Shown piece by piece: positions 1 to 7,470 of a stretch of 64,000 nucleotides of DNA (position 1 is its first letter; each line of letters opens with the position of its first letter). The stretch is from Streptomyces sp. NBC_00569 (GTDB lineage Bacteria; Actinomycetota; Actinomycetes; Streptomycetales; Streptomycetaceae): NCBI RefSeq assembly GCF_036345255.1, contig NZ_CP107783.1, positions 3,100,001-3,164,000 of the forward strand. Direction: 5' to 3'. Below the pieces are notes generated by a model. That model did not search any database. It saw only the letters and a program-made list of their open reading frames with translations, and had not been told where the DNA came from. Both the position numbers and the translations under genes were made by a program.

Positions 1-350
1 AGGACACCGCGGCGCTTGAGCTCACGGCCCAGGAAGAGGTTGCCGACGACGTCAATGTTGTCGCACAGCGCGAGGTCCTGGTAGACGGTCGCGATGCCCA
101 GGTTCTGGGCGTCGTGCGGCTTGTTGACCGCGACGGCCTTGCCGTCCCACTCGATGACACCTTCATCGATGGGGTGCACACCGGCGATCGTCTTGACAAG
201 GGTGGACTTTCCGGCGCCGTTGTCGCCGACCAGGGCGACCACCTCACCGGCGTGGACCTCAAGCTCTACATCGGTGAGCGCCTGGACGGCACCGAATCGC
301 TTGGAGACTCCGCGCAACGCCAGCACGGGCGTAGCGGACACGTGAACCAT
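1..350 (-). CDS. xylG: sugar ABC transporter ATP-binding protein, 3' end outside window
   Basis: This is the N-terminal 116 residues of an ABC ATPase; the gene runs off the left edge. The Walker A motif GDNGAGKS is at residues 42-49 and the Q-loop Gln is near residue 91 (ATVYQDLALC). Sequence and position fit the ribose/xylose (CUT2) class, which powers monosaccharide import. It follows xylF on the same strand, so the pair is probably one operon with a permease beyond the edge. Start: the ATG at 350 directly abuts the GAAGGAG Shine-Dalgarno sequence with no spacing. The in-frame GTG at 341, nine bases after GGAG, may be the true start. The xylose assignment rests on family resemblance and remembered synteny, not on a specificity motif. 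Confidence 0.85.
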   Translation of the reverse strand, partial: MVHVSATPVLALRGVSKRFGAVQALTDVELEVHAGEVVALVGDNGAGKSTLVKTIAGVHPIDEGVIEWDGKAVAVNKPHDAQNLGIATVYQDLALCDNIDVVGNLFLGRELKRRGV

Positions 351-448
351 CTCCTTCGCCGCCAAAGGCCTGACCCGGCGGGAGGTTGAACAGAAAAGGC
401 TGAGAGGGGGGTGCGTACGTGCAGGGACGGTGCTGTCGTACGTCGTTC

Positions 449-503
449 CGTCCGGCGCCCCGCCGTTGAGCTTGCGGGGCTGTCGGCGGCGGGGCGCCGG
501 ACG
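449..503. terminator. 17-bp perfect stem-loop between xylF and xylG
   Basis: Arms at 449-465 and 487-503 are perfectly complementary and GC-rich, with a 21-base loop. The structure lies 80 bases after the xylF stop and before xylG on the transcribed strand. In binding-protein-dependent operons such intercistronic hairpins commonly stabilise the upstream message or attenuate read-through, leaving more binding protein than ATPase. That role is inference. Confidence 0.6.
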
Positions 504-582
504 CGCTCACACGGGGCGCTCCTTCAAGGTGCGCTCATGTCCCGTGCAGGACCGGGGAGTTGCCGAGGCGACTCCGGCCTGG

Positions 583-1704
583 TTACTTCAGGCCGATCTT
601 GTCGCAGGCGGCCTTGTACTTGGCCGTGCAGATGTCGTCGAGGGTGTAGTAACCCTCCTTGACGACCGTGTCCTTGATGTTGTCCTGGGTCAGGGAGACC
701 ACCGGGACGATCACGGACGGGACACCCTTCTCGGTGCCGCTGTCGACCGTGCCGGTCTTGATGGAGTCGAGGCTCTCACCCTTGGCGACCGCGACGGCCA
801 TCTTGGCGACGGTCTCGGCCTCCTGCGGGTACGACTTGAAGACGCTCATGTTCTGGTCGCCCGTGACGATGCGCTGCACACCCGCGAGCTCGGCGTCCTG
901 GCCGGTGACCGGGGGAAGCTTGCTCAGGCCCGCGCCCTTGAGCGCGGTGATGATGCCGCCCGCCATGCCGTCGTTGGCGGAGTAGACGCCGGCGATCTTG
1001 TCCTTGCCGACCGCGGAGATCGCGGCGTCCATGTTGGCGTTGGCGTTCTCCGGCTTCCACTCCTTGGTGTCGTAGGACTTGGCGATGTTCACCTTGCCCT
1101 TGAGCACCGAGAGCGCGCCGTCCTTGAACTGCTTCGCGTTCGGGTCGGTGATCGCGCCGTTCATCATGACGATCTTGGAGCTGGGCTTGGCCTTGTCGCC
1201 CATGGCCTTCAGCAGCGCCTCGCCCTGCGTCTTGCCGACCTCGGTGTTGTCGAACGAGGTGTACGCCTCGATCGGACCCTCGGCCAGGCGGTCGTACGCG
1301 ACGACGGGGATGCCCGCGTCCTTGGCCTTCTTCACACCGCCGGCGACGGCCTTGTAGTCGACCGCGTCCAGGATCAGCACGTCGACCTTCTTGGTGATCA
1401 TCGTGTCGATCTGCTGCGACTGGACGGTCGCGTCCTGCTTGGCGTTCAGGTACTCGACCTTGCCCTTGCCATTGGTGAGCGTCGAGATCTGCTTCTCAAT
1501 GATCGGCTTGTCGAACTTCTCGTAGCGCGCGGTCTGGTTCTCCGGCAGCAGCAGGCCGACGGTGATCGCGTCGCCCTTCTTCGAGCTCGCCTTGTCGCCG
1601 CTGTCCTTGTCGCCGGACTCCTTGGCGCTGCCGCAAGCGGCGAGAGAGACGGCCATACCAGTGGCACAGAACGCAACGGCGGCACGACGCATACGCGTGT
1701 TCAC
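583..1704 (-). CDS. xylF: sugar ABC transporter substrate-binding lipoprotein
   Basis: The 373-residue protein has a lipoprotein signal peptide: basic start, hydrophobic core and lipobox LAAC with the lipidated Cys at 24. A Ser/Lys/Asp-rich linker follows, then a periplasmic-binding-protein type I fold of the ribose/xylose/ChvE family (start DAITVGLLLPENQTARYE; later DAVDYKAVAGGVKKAKDAGIPVVAYDRL and YSANDGMAGGIITALK). It should be anchored outside the membrane and deliver a monosaccharide to the permease. The start is a GTG with a strong GGGAGG site. Its neighbours are xylG downstream and the ROK regulator gene upstream on the same strand. Xylose as substrate is inferred from neighbourhood and family. 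Confidence 0.85.
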   Translation of the reverse strand: MNTRMRRAAVAFCATGMAVSLAACGSAKESGDKDSGDKASSKKGDAITVGLLLPENQTARYEKFDKPIIEKQISTLTNGKGKVEYLNAKQDATVQSQQIDTMITKKVDVLILDAVDYKAVAGGVKKAKDAGIPVVAYDRLAEGPIEAYTSFDNTEVGKTQGEALLKAMGDKAKPSSKIVMMNGAITDPNAKQFKDGALSVLKGKVNIAKSYDTKEWKPENANANMDAAISAVGKDKIAGVYSANDGMAGGIITALKGAGLSKLPPVTGQDAELAGVQRIVTGDQNMSVFKSYPQEAETVAKMAVAVAKGESLDSIKTGTVDSGTEKGVPSVIVPVVSLTQDNIKDTVVKEGYYTLDDICTAKYKAACDKIGLK

Positions 1705-1733
1705 TTCAGAAACCTCCCTGACGAGGCCGCGAC

Positions 1734-1772
1734 GTTGCGGCCGAGGTAGCGGGAAGTCAACTCGGCCGCAAC
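1734..1772. promoter_or_regulatory. 12-bp inverted repeat upstream of xylF
   Basis: GTTGCGGCCGAG at 1734-1745 and CTCGGCCGCAAC at 1761-1772 are perfect inverted copies 15 bases apart, 30 bases before the xylF start. It could be an operator, possibly for the adjacent ROK regulator, or a hairpin in the 5' leader of the transcript. The sequence does not decide between these. Confidence 0.4.
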
Positions 1773-1825
1773 CCCGGCGTCAAGGAGTAAATCCTTAACG
1801 AGATGGCAACGGTGTCATGCGTTCT

Positions 1826-3025
1826 CTAAGTGAAGGCAGGTGCCGCCACGGACAGAGATCCGTCCAAAAGGGTCGAATCGCCCATCTCGCTGAGTGCCAG
1901 GGCCAGCGCCCCGAGCACCTCCGCGCGGCCGCCCAACGCCCCCGGAAGGACGGACAGTTGGCGCGCCGCACTGGGGATCGCGTAGCGCCCCACGGACTCC
2001 CTGATGGGCCCCAGGACCAGCTCTCCGGCCTCCGCCAGATCACCGCCGAGGACGACCCTGCTGGGGTTGAGCAGGTTGCAGAGATTCGCGACCCCGCTGC
2101 CGATGTGACGCCCCACGTCGGCGATCACCCGCCGGCACCCCGGGTCGCCGTCGCGCGCGAGCCGCACGACGGACTCCATGGTCAGCCCGGTGCCGTGGCT
2201 GGACTCCAGGAGCGGCAGCACGTAGCGGGCGGCGGTGAAGGTCTCCAGGCAGCCGCGGTTGCCGCAGCGGCAGACAGGGCCGGACTCGTCGAGCGTGATG
2301 TGCCCGATCTCGCCCGCGGTCCCGCCGGGCCCCCGGTAGATCTTCCCGTCAATCACGAGCCCGGCGCCGACACCGCTGGCGACCTTGATGTACGCGAGGT
2401 CCTTCACGCCGCGCCCGCTGCCCCAGACCAGCTCGCCGAGGGCGCCCAGGTTGGCGTCGTTGTCGACGTGCACGGGCACGCCGAGGCGCCTGCTCATCTC
2501 CTCGGCGGGCTTGGTGCCGGTCCAGCCCGGCAGGATGGACGTGGAGCCCAGCGTGCCGCTCTCCACGTCGATGGGACCCGGTACGCCGAGCCCTACGCCC
2601 GCCACCTTCGTACGGTCCACGCCGGTGGCCGCCACGAGCCGCTCGACGAGCTCCTCGGCCCGGTCGAAGCCCTGCGCCGCGGAGGCGTCCACATCGAGGG
2701 GCTCGGCCTCCTCGGCGAGCACCTGGTGGGCGAGGTTGCCGATCGCCACGCGCAGGTGGGTGTGGCCGAAGTCGACACCGATGACGATGCCCGCGTCACC
2801 GCTGAGCGAGACGCTGCGGGCCCGGCGGCCCCCGGCCGAGGTGGGCGTGACCTCGACGGTCCCGCCGTCCTTGAGCTCCCGGACGATGTTGGAGACCGTC
2901 GCCGCGGACAGGCCCGTCGTCCTCGCGATCTCCGCCTGCGTGAGCGAACCGGCGAGCCGCACCGCGCGTACGACCCGCTCCAGATTGGCCCGATGCAGCG
3001 ACGACTGCGACCCCGGAGTCTCCAT
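1826..3025 (-). CDS. rok7B7: ROK-family transcriptional regulator (Rok7B7-like)
   Basis: The 399-residue protein has an N-terminal winged helix-turn-helix (residues 15-60, LTQAEIARTTGLSAATVSNIVREL) and a ROK sugar-kinase-like domain. The ROK zinc signature C-x-C-G-x-x-G-C is intact at Cys252, Cys254 and Cys259, and the GEIGH motif is at 238-242. ROK regulators of this kind bind DNA and respond to sugars. The gene lies between xylFG and the ngcEFG-type operon, exactly where Streptomyces Rok7B7, a regulator of xylose transport, carbon catabolite control and antibiotic production, is found. It is transcribed toward xylF, 121 bp away. Function as a glucokinase is unlikely because of the DNA-binding domain. 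Confidence 0.85.
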   Translation of the reverse strand: METPGSQSSLHRANLERVVRAVRLAGSLTQAEIARTTGLSAATVSNIVRELKDGGTVEVTPTSAGGRRARSVSLSGDAGIVIGVDFGHTHLRVAIGNLAHQVLAEEAEPLDVDASAAQGFDRAEELVERLVAATGVDRTKVAGVGLGVPGPIDVESGTLGSTSILPGWTGTKPAEEMSRRLGVPVHVDNDANLGALGELVWGSGRGVKDLAYIKVASGVGAGLVIDGKIYRGPGGTAGEIGHITLDESGPVCRCGNRGCLETFTAARYVLPLLESSHGTGLTMESVVRLARDGDPGCRRVIADVGRHIGSGVANLCNLLNPSRVVLGGDLAEAGELVLGPIRESVGRYAIPSAARQLSVLPGALGGRAEVLGALALALSEMGDSTLLDGSLSVAAPAFT

Positions 3026-3111
3026 TGACTCATCCCACCCTTAGCCCGTTGTCGGGCGGCCCCCCGTGAGTGAGCCGTCCGTGGCCCGCATCACACGGAG
3101 AGTGACCGGGC

Positions 3112-3121
3112 CTTGTACAAG
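3112..3121. promoter_or_regulatory. 10-bp palindrome upstream of the ROK gene
   Basis: CTTGTACAAG is a perfect palindrome 87 bases upstream of the ROK start. It may be an operator for autoregulation. The evidence is position and symmetry only. Confidence 0.25.
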
Positions 3122-3191
3122 TTATGAACTCCAAGTTCCGCAGAATCGGCCCATGCCGTCAAGCCCTTGACGGAAATCGGTTCCATCGGCA

Positions 3192-3247
3192 GCGCACAGG
3201 GGTCCGGCCCCGGAGAGACTTCTCTCCGGGGCCGGACCCCTGTGCGC
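3192..3247. terminator. 27-bp perfect hairpin after the ngc operon
   Basis: Two 27-base arms (3192-3218 and 3221-3247) are perfectly complementary around a two-base centre. The hairpin starts 56 bases after the stop of the last transporter gene and has no T-run on either strand. It most likely ends the ngcEFG transcript and insulates the ROK gene. The length without mismatch is unusual. Confidence 0.75.
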
Positions 3248-3303
3248 AACGGGTGAAGCAGCGGTCACATGATGGCGCCGGCCGTACGGCGCGACGGTGG
3301 GTG

Positions 3304-4212
3304 TCAGCGGAAGGTGCCCTGCGACACCGAACCGGCGATCCGGCGCTGGAAGATGATGTACACGATCAGTACGGGCACCACCGTGACCACGATCGCCGCG
3401 AACAGCGCGCCGTAGTCGATGTCGTAGACCTGCGAGGACGCGTAGGCGGACATCCCCTGGGTCAGGACCCACTTGTCCTGGTTGGTGTTGAGCGCCACCG
3501 GGAGCAGGAACTGGTTCCACAGCCCCAGGAAGTTGAAGATCGCCACCGCAGCCATGCCCGGACTGGCCATCGGCAGCATCACCTGGAAGAACGCCCGCCA
3601 GTCACCGGCACCGTCGATCAGCGCGGCCTCGTACACGTCGTGCGGCAGTGACCGGAAGAACGCGTAGAGGAAGAACACCGTGAACGGCAGCGCGAACGCG
3701 ACATAGGTGAGGATAAGCCCCGGACGCGTGTTCAGCAGCCCGAAGTTCTGCAACTGGAAGAAGAGCGGCACGATCGCCAGAAAGACGGGGAAGGTCAGCC
3801 CGGCGAGCATCACGTAGTAGATCAGCCGGCGGCCGGGGAATTCGAACCGGGCCAGGATGTAGGCGCACATCGCGCCCAGCAGCATCACCAGGAACAACGC
3901 GGAGACAACGACGATCACCGAATTCAGGAAGTACTTCCCGATGTTCGCGTCGGTCCACGCGTGCTCGTAGTTCTCGATCCTCCAGTGATCCGGCAGCGTG
4001 AACGGCGACGACAGGATCTCGCTGGTCGACTTGAAGGACGACACCAGCACCCACAGCATGGGCACGATCACGATCACGGACCACAGGATCAGCAAGCCGT
4101 GCGAGAGCGCCGCGAACCTGCGGTCGCTGCTCACGACGGCTCTCGTCAGCTTCCGGTCTCGCGCCGGCTTGCGGTCACTCGCCTGCTTCCGGTCGGCGGC
4201 TATGGCGCTCAC
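3304..4212 (-). CDS. ngcG: carbohydrate ABC transporter permease (NgcG-type)
   Basis: The 302-residue integral membrane protein has about six hydrophobic segments from residue 38 on. The MalG-type EAA loop is at 195-213 (EAALIDGAGDWRAFFQVMLP), where the ATPase subunit docks. It is one half of the channel of a CUT1 sugar importer. The GTG start overlaps the stop of the upstream permease (GTGA), so the two are translationally coupled. The hydrophilic N-terminus carries three RK-rich repeats (DRKQASDRKPARDRK) of unknown role. No ATPase is encoded here; in Streptomyces such importers share the ATPase MsiK, encoded elsewhere. Assignment to NgcG comes from the neighbouring binding protein and context. 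Confidence 0.85.
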   Translation of the reverse strand: MSAIAADRKQASDRKPARDRKLTRAVVSSDRRFAALSHGLLILWSVIVIVPMLWVLVSSFKSTSEILSSPFTLPDHWRIENYEHAWTDANIGKYFLNSVIVVVSALFLVMLLGAMCAYILARFEFPGRRLIYYVMLAGLTFPVFLAIVPLFFQLQNFGLLNTRPGLILTYVAFALPFTVFFLYAFFRSLPHDVYEAALIDGAGDWRAFFQVMLPMASPGMAAVAIFNFLGLWNQFLLPVALNTNQDKWVLTQGMSAYASSQVYDIDYGALFAAIVVTVVPVLIVYIIFQRRIAGSVSQGTFR

Positions 4213-5267
4213 TGGGCACCTCCCTTGGCTCCGGCACGCCGAGCCTTGAACCCAGACGCTTTCTTCTTGCCCTCGCTCTCGCCGCCGCCCGTCAGGCGGT
4301 TGACGGCGAACACCAGCGCCGCGAACACCAGGGTGACCACGGCGAGGACGACCCCCATCGCGGTGGCGTATCCGAACTGCCCCTTCCGGAAGGCGGTGTT
4401 GAACAGATCCTGGCTGATCGTAAGGGTCGAGTTGGCCGGCCCACCGCCCGGCAACAGCGCCTGTACGTAGACGAACGCGTCCAGCGCGGCGATGCCCAGG
4501 TAGATGTACGCCGTCTGCACGCTGTCCCGGATCGCCGGCAGGGTGACCGAGATCGTCATCCGGAACCGGCCTGCCCCGTCGATCCTGGCCGCCTCGTACA
4601 GCTCGGCAGGGACTCCCTTGATCGCGGCGATGAAGAGCACCGCGTAGAACCCGACGAGCCCCCAGACGATGACGAACATCAGGGCCGGCATCGCGGTCGA
4701 CTCCTGGCCCAGCCAGGAGAACTCCTCGAAGTCAAGACCGAGTTTGGTGAGGATGCCGTTGAGCAGGCCTGCGTTCGGGTCGTACATCTGCGCCCAGATC
4801 AGGCCGACGATGATCGCCGGCACGACATACGGGAAGAACGAGACGATGCGGTAGAACGACGCGCCCCGGATCCCTCGGACGGGGCCGATGCTGGGCCCGC
4901 CCAGGGTGACGGCCACCGCTACCCCCAGGGCGAGCGTCAACGTCACCAAGGGCACGAAGGCCGCCAGCAACGCGACATTGCGCAACGCCTTCAGGAAGAT
5001 GTCGTCCTCGAGCAGCTTGGTGAAGTTGTCCAGCCCGATGAAGTCGTAGTCCGGGCTGAAGCCGCGCCAGTTGGTCATCGCCCAGAAGATCGCCTGAACA
5101 AAGGGGTACAGGACGAAGAGTACGAAAATGGCCAGCGGGACACCGAGGAACGCGAGGAAGAACGTCACCCGGTCGAAGGTGAGCTTGCGGCGTCGGGGCC
5201 GCCCACCGCGAGCGGCCGGCGTCGGCCGGCGGCTCGCGGTGTCGGAGGTGGTGGTCGTGTCTTTCAT
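4209..5267 (-). CDS. ngcF: carbohydrate ABC transporter permease (NgcF-type)
   Basis: The 352-residue MalF-type permease has a basic cytoplasmic N-terminus (residues 1-33, RGGRPRRRK) and six or so membrane spans beginning at residue 36. The EAA loop is at 225-245 (EAARIDGAGRFRMTISVTLP). It pairs with the downstream NgcG-like subunit, which it overlaps by four bases, to form the membrane channel. The gene starts 7 bases after the stop of the binding-protein gene, so the three form one operon in the order binding protein, permease, permease. That arrangement is typical of CUT1 oligosaccharide importers. Substrate is inferred from the binding protein. Confidence 0.85.
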   Translation of the reverse strand: MKDTTTTSDTASRRPTPAARGGRPRRRKLTFDRVTFFLAFLGVPLAIFVLFVLYPFVQAIFWAMTNWRGFSPDYDFIGLDNFTKLLEDDIFLKALRNVALLAAFVPLVTLTLALGVAVAVTLGGPSIGPVRGIRGASFYRIVSFFPYVVPAIIVGLIWAQMYDPNAGLLNGILTKLGLDFEEFSWLGQESTAMPALMFVIVWGLVGFYAVLFIAAIKGVPAELYEAARIDGAGRFRMTISVTLPAIRDSVQTAYIYLGIAALDAFVYVQALLPGGGPANSTLTISQDLFNTAFRKGQFGYATAMGVVLAVVTLVFAALVFAVNRLTGGGESEGKKKASGFKARRAGAKGGAQ

Positions 5268-5274
5268 CGCAGTG

Positions 5275-6681
5275 CTAGCTGACCTTGATCTTGTCGACGG
5301 AGTCGTCTTCCCGGATCTTGTCGGAGATCTTCTGCAGCGCCGAGGTCAGGCCCTTGGCGTCGATGTCGCCGGCGAGGAACGAGTTCCACGGCACCAGCTG
5401 GTCGGTGTTCATGCCGTAGGCCTCGACGAAGTTGTAGGTGAAGATGTTGGTGCCGGCGGCCTCGAGCATCTTCGTCTGCGAGACGAGGGCCGACGATCCG
5501 TAACCGTCGGCGGGCACGGTGCCCTTGACGATCGTCGGGGCCAGCTTCGTCTTGGAGAAGTTGGCGGCCGCCTTCTCGGACAGCATCGCCCGCAGCACTT
5601 CCTTGCCGCCGGCCGGGTTCTTGCCCTGCTTGGGCACGATGAACGGCTCGCCGGCCGCCGCGCGCAGCGACTCGTAGGGCATCTTCGGCTTGTCGGTGAG
5701 CGTCATCGACGGGAAGCCGGTCATCTGGAAGTCAGCCTTGGTGGCCTTCTTCATCTCGTTCTCGATCCAGCCACCGGACGGGTAGAGCAGCGCCTTCTGG
5801 TCGTTGCTCCAGATCGCCTGCGCCTTCTGGAACTGGGTGCCGGAGCCACCGGGGACGAACATCTTCTGCTTGACCATGGTCTCCATGACCTTGATCACTC
5901 CCTGGATGGCCGGGTGCGACCAGCAGCCCTTCTCCAGGTTCTCCAGCGCGAGCCGGACCTCGTCGCCGCCCTCCTTGATCGCCGAGTCGATCAGGAGCGT
6001 GCGGTAGTAGGTCGCCGCCTCCTTGCCGTGGACGAAGAGGTACTTGCCCTTCTTCTTCGCCTTCTGGCCGAGGTCGAGCGCCTCGTCCCACGTCTTCGGC
6101 GGCGTCCAGCCGTTCTTCTCGAACAGCGTCTTCGAGTACCAGACGCCGTACACCGTCATCACGTAGTTGAGCGCAACGAACTTGTCCTTGAACGTGCCAG
6201 GGGCCTTGACGCCGGGGTAGACGATGTCGGCGATCTTCTTGCCCTCGTACGTGTTGGCCTCGAAGAGGTCGTCGAGTTCCTCGAGCTGGTCGAGGATGCT
6301 GAGGAAGCCGATCTGGTCCTCACCGGAGTTGTCGATGAGGTCCGGCGGGTTACCGCCGACGAACCGGGGCTGGAGCTCCGGGGCGATGTCGACGACCGGC
6401 TTGACCTGGACCTTGAGACCCTTGATCTGGTCCCCGACGACCTTGTTGGTGTAGTCGACGTAGTCGGTGCCGTAGCCGCCGTCGAAAATGGCCGCGTCGA
6501 CCTTGGAGTTCGCGGCGACACCGAACGGGTTCTTGGCGCCCTTCTTGCCCTTCGGGCCGCCGTCACCGTTGTCCTTGCTGGAGGGAGAGCCACACGCAAC
6601 CGCGAACGAACCCATGGCTGCAGTTGCGATCGCCCCGCGCAGGAGCGTCCGCCTGTCAAGAGAGCCGGCACGAATGGTCAT
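5275..6681 (-). CDS. ngcE: GlcNAc/diacetylchitobiose-binding lipoprotein (NgcE-type)
   Basis: The 468-residue extracellular solute-binding protein is of the MalE/NgcE type. Its N-terminus combines a twin-arginine pair (Arg10-Arg11, LDRRTLLRG) with a lipobox-like FAVAC ending at Cys30, suggesting Tat-dependent export of a lipoprotein. The mature part is rich in Lys/Gly at first (DGGPKGKKGAKNPFG). It should capture GlcNAc or chitobiose and pass it to the two permeases downstream. The start at 6681 is preceded by GAGG with good spacing; the open frame continues far upstream, but no signal sequence or ribosome site supports that extension. Specificity is judged from resemblance to the NgcE family and from the ROK/xyl context. 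Confidence 0.85.
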   Translation of the reverse strand: MTIRAGSLDRRTLLRGAIATAAMGSFAVACGSPSSKDNGDGGPKGKKGAKNPFGVAANSKVDAAIFDGGYGTDYVDYTNKVVGDQIKGLKVQVKPVVDIAPELQPRFVGGNPPDLIDNSGEDQIGFLSILDQLEELDDLFEANTYEGKKIADIVYPGVKAPGTFKDKFVALNYVMTVYGVWYSKTLFEKNGWTPPKTWDEALDLGQKAKKKGKYLFVHGKEAATYYRTLLIDSAIKEGGDEVRLALENLEKGCWSHPAIQGVIKVMETMVKQKMFVPGGSGTQFQKAQAIWSNDQKALLYPSGGWIENEMKKATKADFQMTGFPSMTLTDKPKMPYESLRAAAGEPFIVPKQGKNPAGGKEVLRAMLSEKAAANFSKTKLAPTIVKGTVPADGYGSSALVSQTKMLEAAGTNIFTYNFVEAYGMNTDQLVPWNSFLAGDIDAKGLTSALQKISDKIREDDSVDKIKVS

Positions 6682-7186
6682 CTCTGCATCCTCACTGATC
6701 GATTGGATCTGTACGGGTTTGCTGCGTGTTCGGCTGCCGGGCCGGGATGGCCCCGTGCTTGCCGCACTTCTCTTTGAGCGCGTCCTGGTGTGGGTCTCCG
6801 CCTGAAATGTCGGCGGAGATGCACATCGGGGCGTTTCGCCGTCGTCTCGGAGCCGCTCAGCGGCACCGATGGTGATCAGCTGAGTGATGTGGGAAAAGCG
6901 GTCGCCGGGGCCGTGGTTGGAGCGACAGTCGCGCTCCGCTCGATCAGATCGCGATGGCCTACGCCGGGGGTGGATCCCATGCTCAAGTCCTCGCCTTCTC
7001 CAGGACTCAGGCGGTGAACCGGATCCTCCCCGGCACCGCGGTGATGTGAAGCTGGGGTCGTGCCTGATGTCTACACGCCGGGATCGGTCGGAAACACACG
7101 GCCGATGGCGCTCGGATACGCGCCTCACCGTTTCCCCCATCCCCCCGCGCTGTCCGCGGCCGGTGGAAACGGCTGAGCAGACGCCG

Positions 7187-7202
7187 ACAGGTATAGTCCA
7201 CT
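7187..7202. promoter_or_regulatory. DasR-box-like sequence
   Basis: ACAGGTATAGTCCACT matches 13 of 16 positions of the DasR responsive element ACTGGTCTAGACCACT as I remember it. The two halves are only weakly symmetrical. It lies between the chitobiose transporter and the mannosidase genes, about 500 bp upstream of ngcE. It also contains TATAGT, which resembles a -10 element. Confidence 0.3.
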
Positions 7203-7386
7203 TCACATAAACTGGGCAAGATCGAATGCAGGTTTGGACGGCGTTCTTTCCCGAGTTGAGACCTCTCGGATATATGAGGCGCCCTTGAGCGGCCCATGCG
7301 TGCCCCGGACGACCGATGACCTCGCTTAATGGATGGTCGCGCCAGTCTTCTCGTCCCGCGCGCCGCACACGCCGATTCCAACACCC

Positions 7387-7416
7387 TTGACACCACAGCC
7401 GACTTACCTCCCTACT
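7387..7416 (+). promoter_or_regulatory. possible promoter for the GH92 gene
   Basis: A perfect TTGACA at 7387-7392 is followed 18 bases later by CCTACT, a weak -10 match. The spacing and the operator-like palindrome just downstream make this a plausible promoter for the mannosidase, but the -10 element is poor. Confidence 0.35.
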
Positions 7417-7435
7417 GGACCCTGCGCTGCGAACT

Positions 7436-7447
7436 GACAACGTTGTC
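7436..7447. promoter_or_regulatory. LacI-type operator palindrome
   Basis: GACAACGTTGTC is a perfect 12-bp palindrome with the central AACGTT typical of LacI-family operators. It lies 24 bases before the GH92 start codon, where a repressor would block transcription. No LacI gene is present in this window. Confidence 0.6.
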
Positions 7448-7470
7448 TCGCGCCGGGAGGGTGCTCGCGA

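Larger units (their letters stand above)
6682..7470. other. 789-bp divergent intergenic region
   Basis: No gene is credible here; open frames on both strands lack ribosome sites and family features. The region separates the divergent ngcE operon and the mannosidase gene. It contains a DasR-box-like sequence, a TTGACA element and a LacI-type palindrome, listed separately. The rest shows nothing I recognise. Confidence 0.7.

Noticed and set aside
1826..3025. Glucokinase
   Set aside because: The ROK domain is preceded by a complete DNA-binding winged helix, so it is a regulator.
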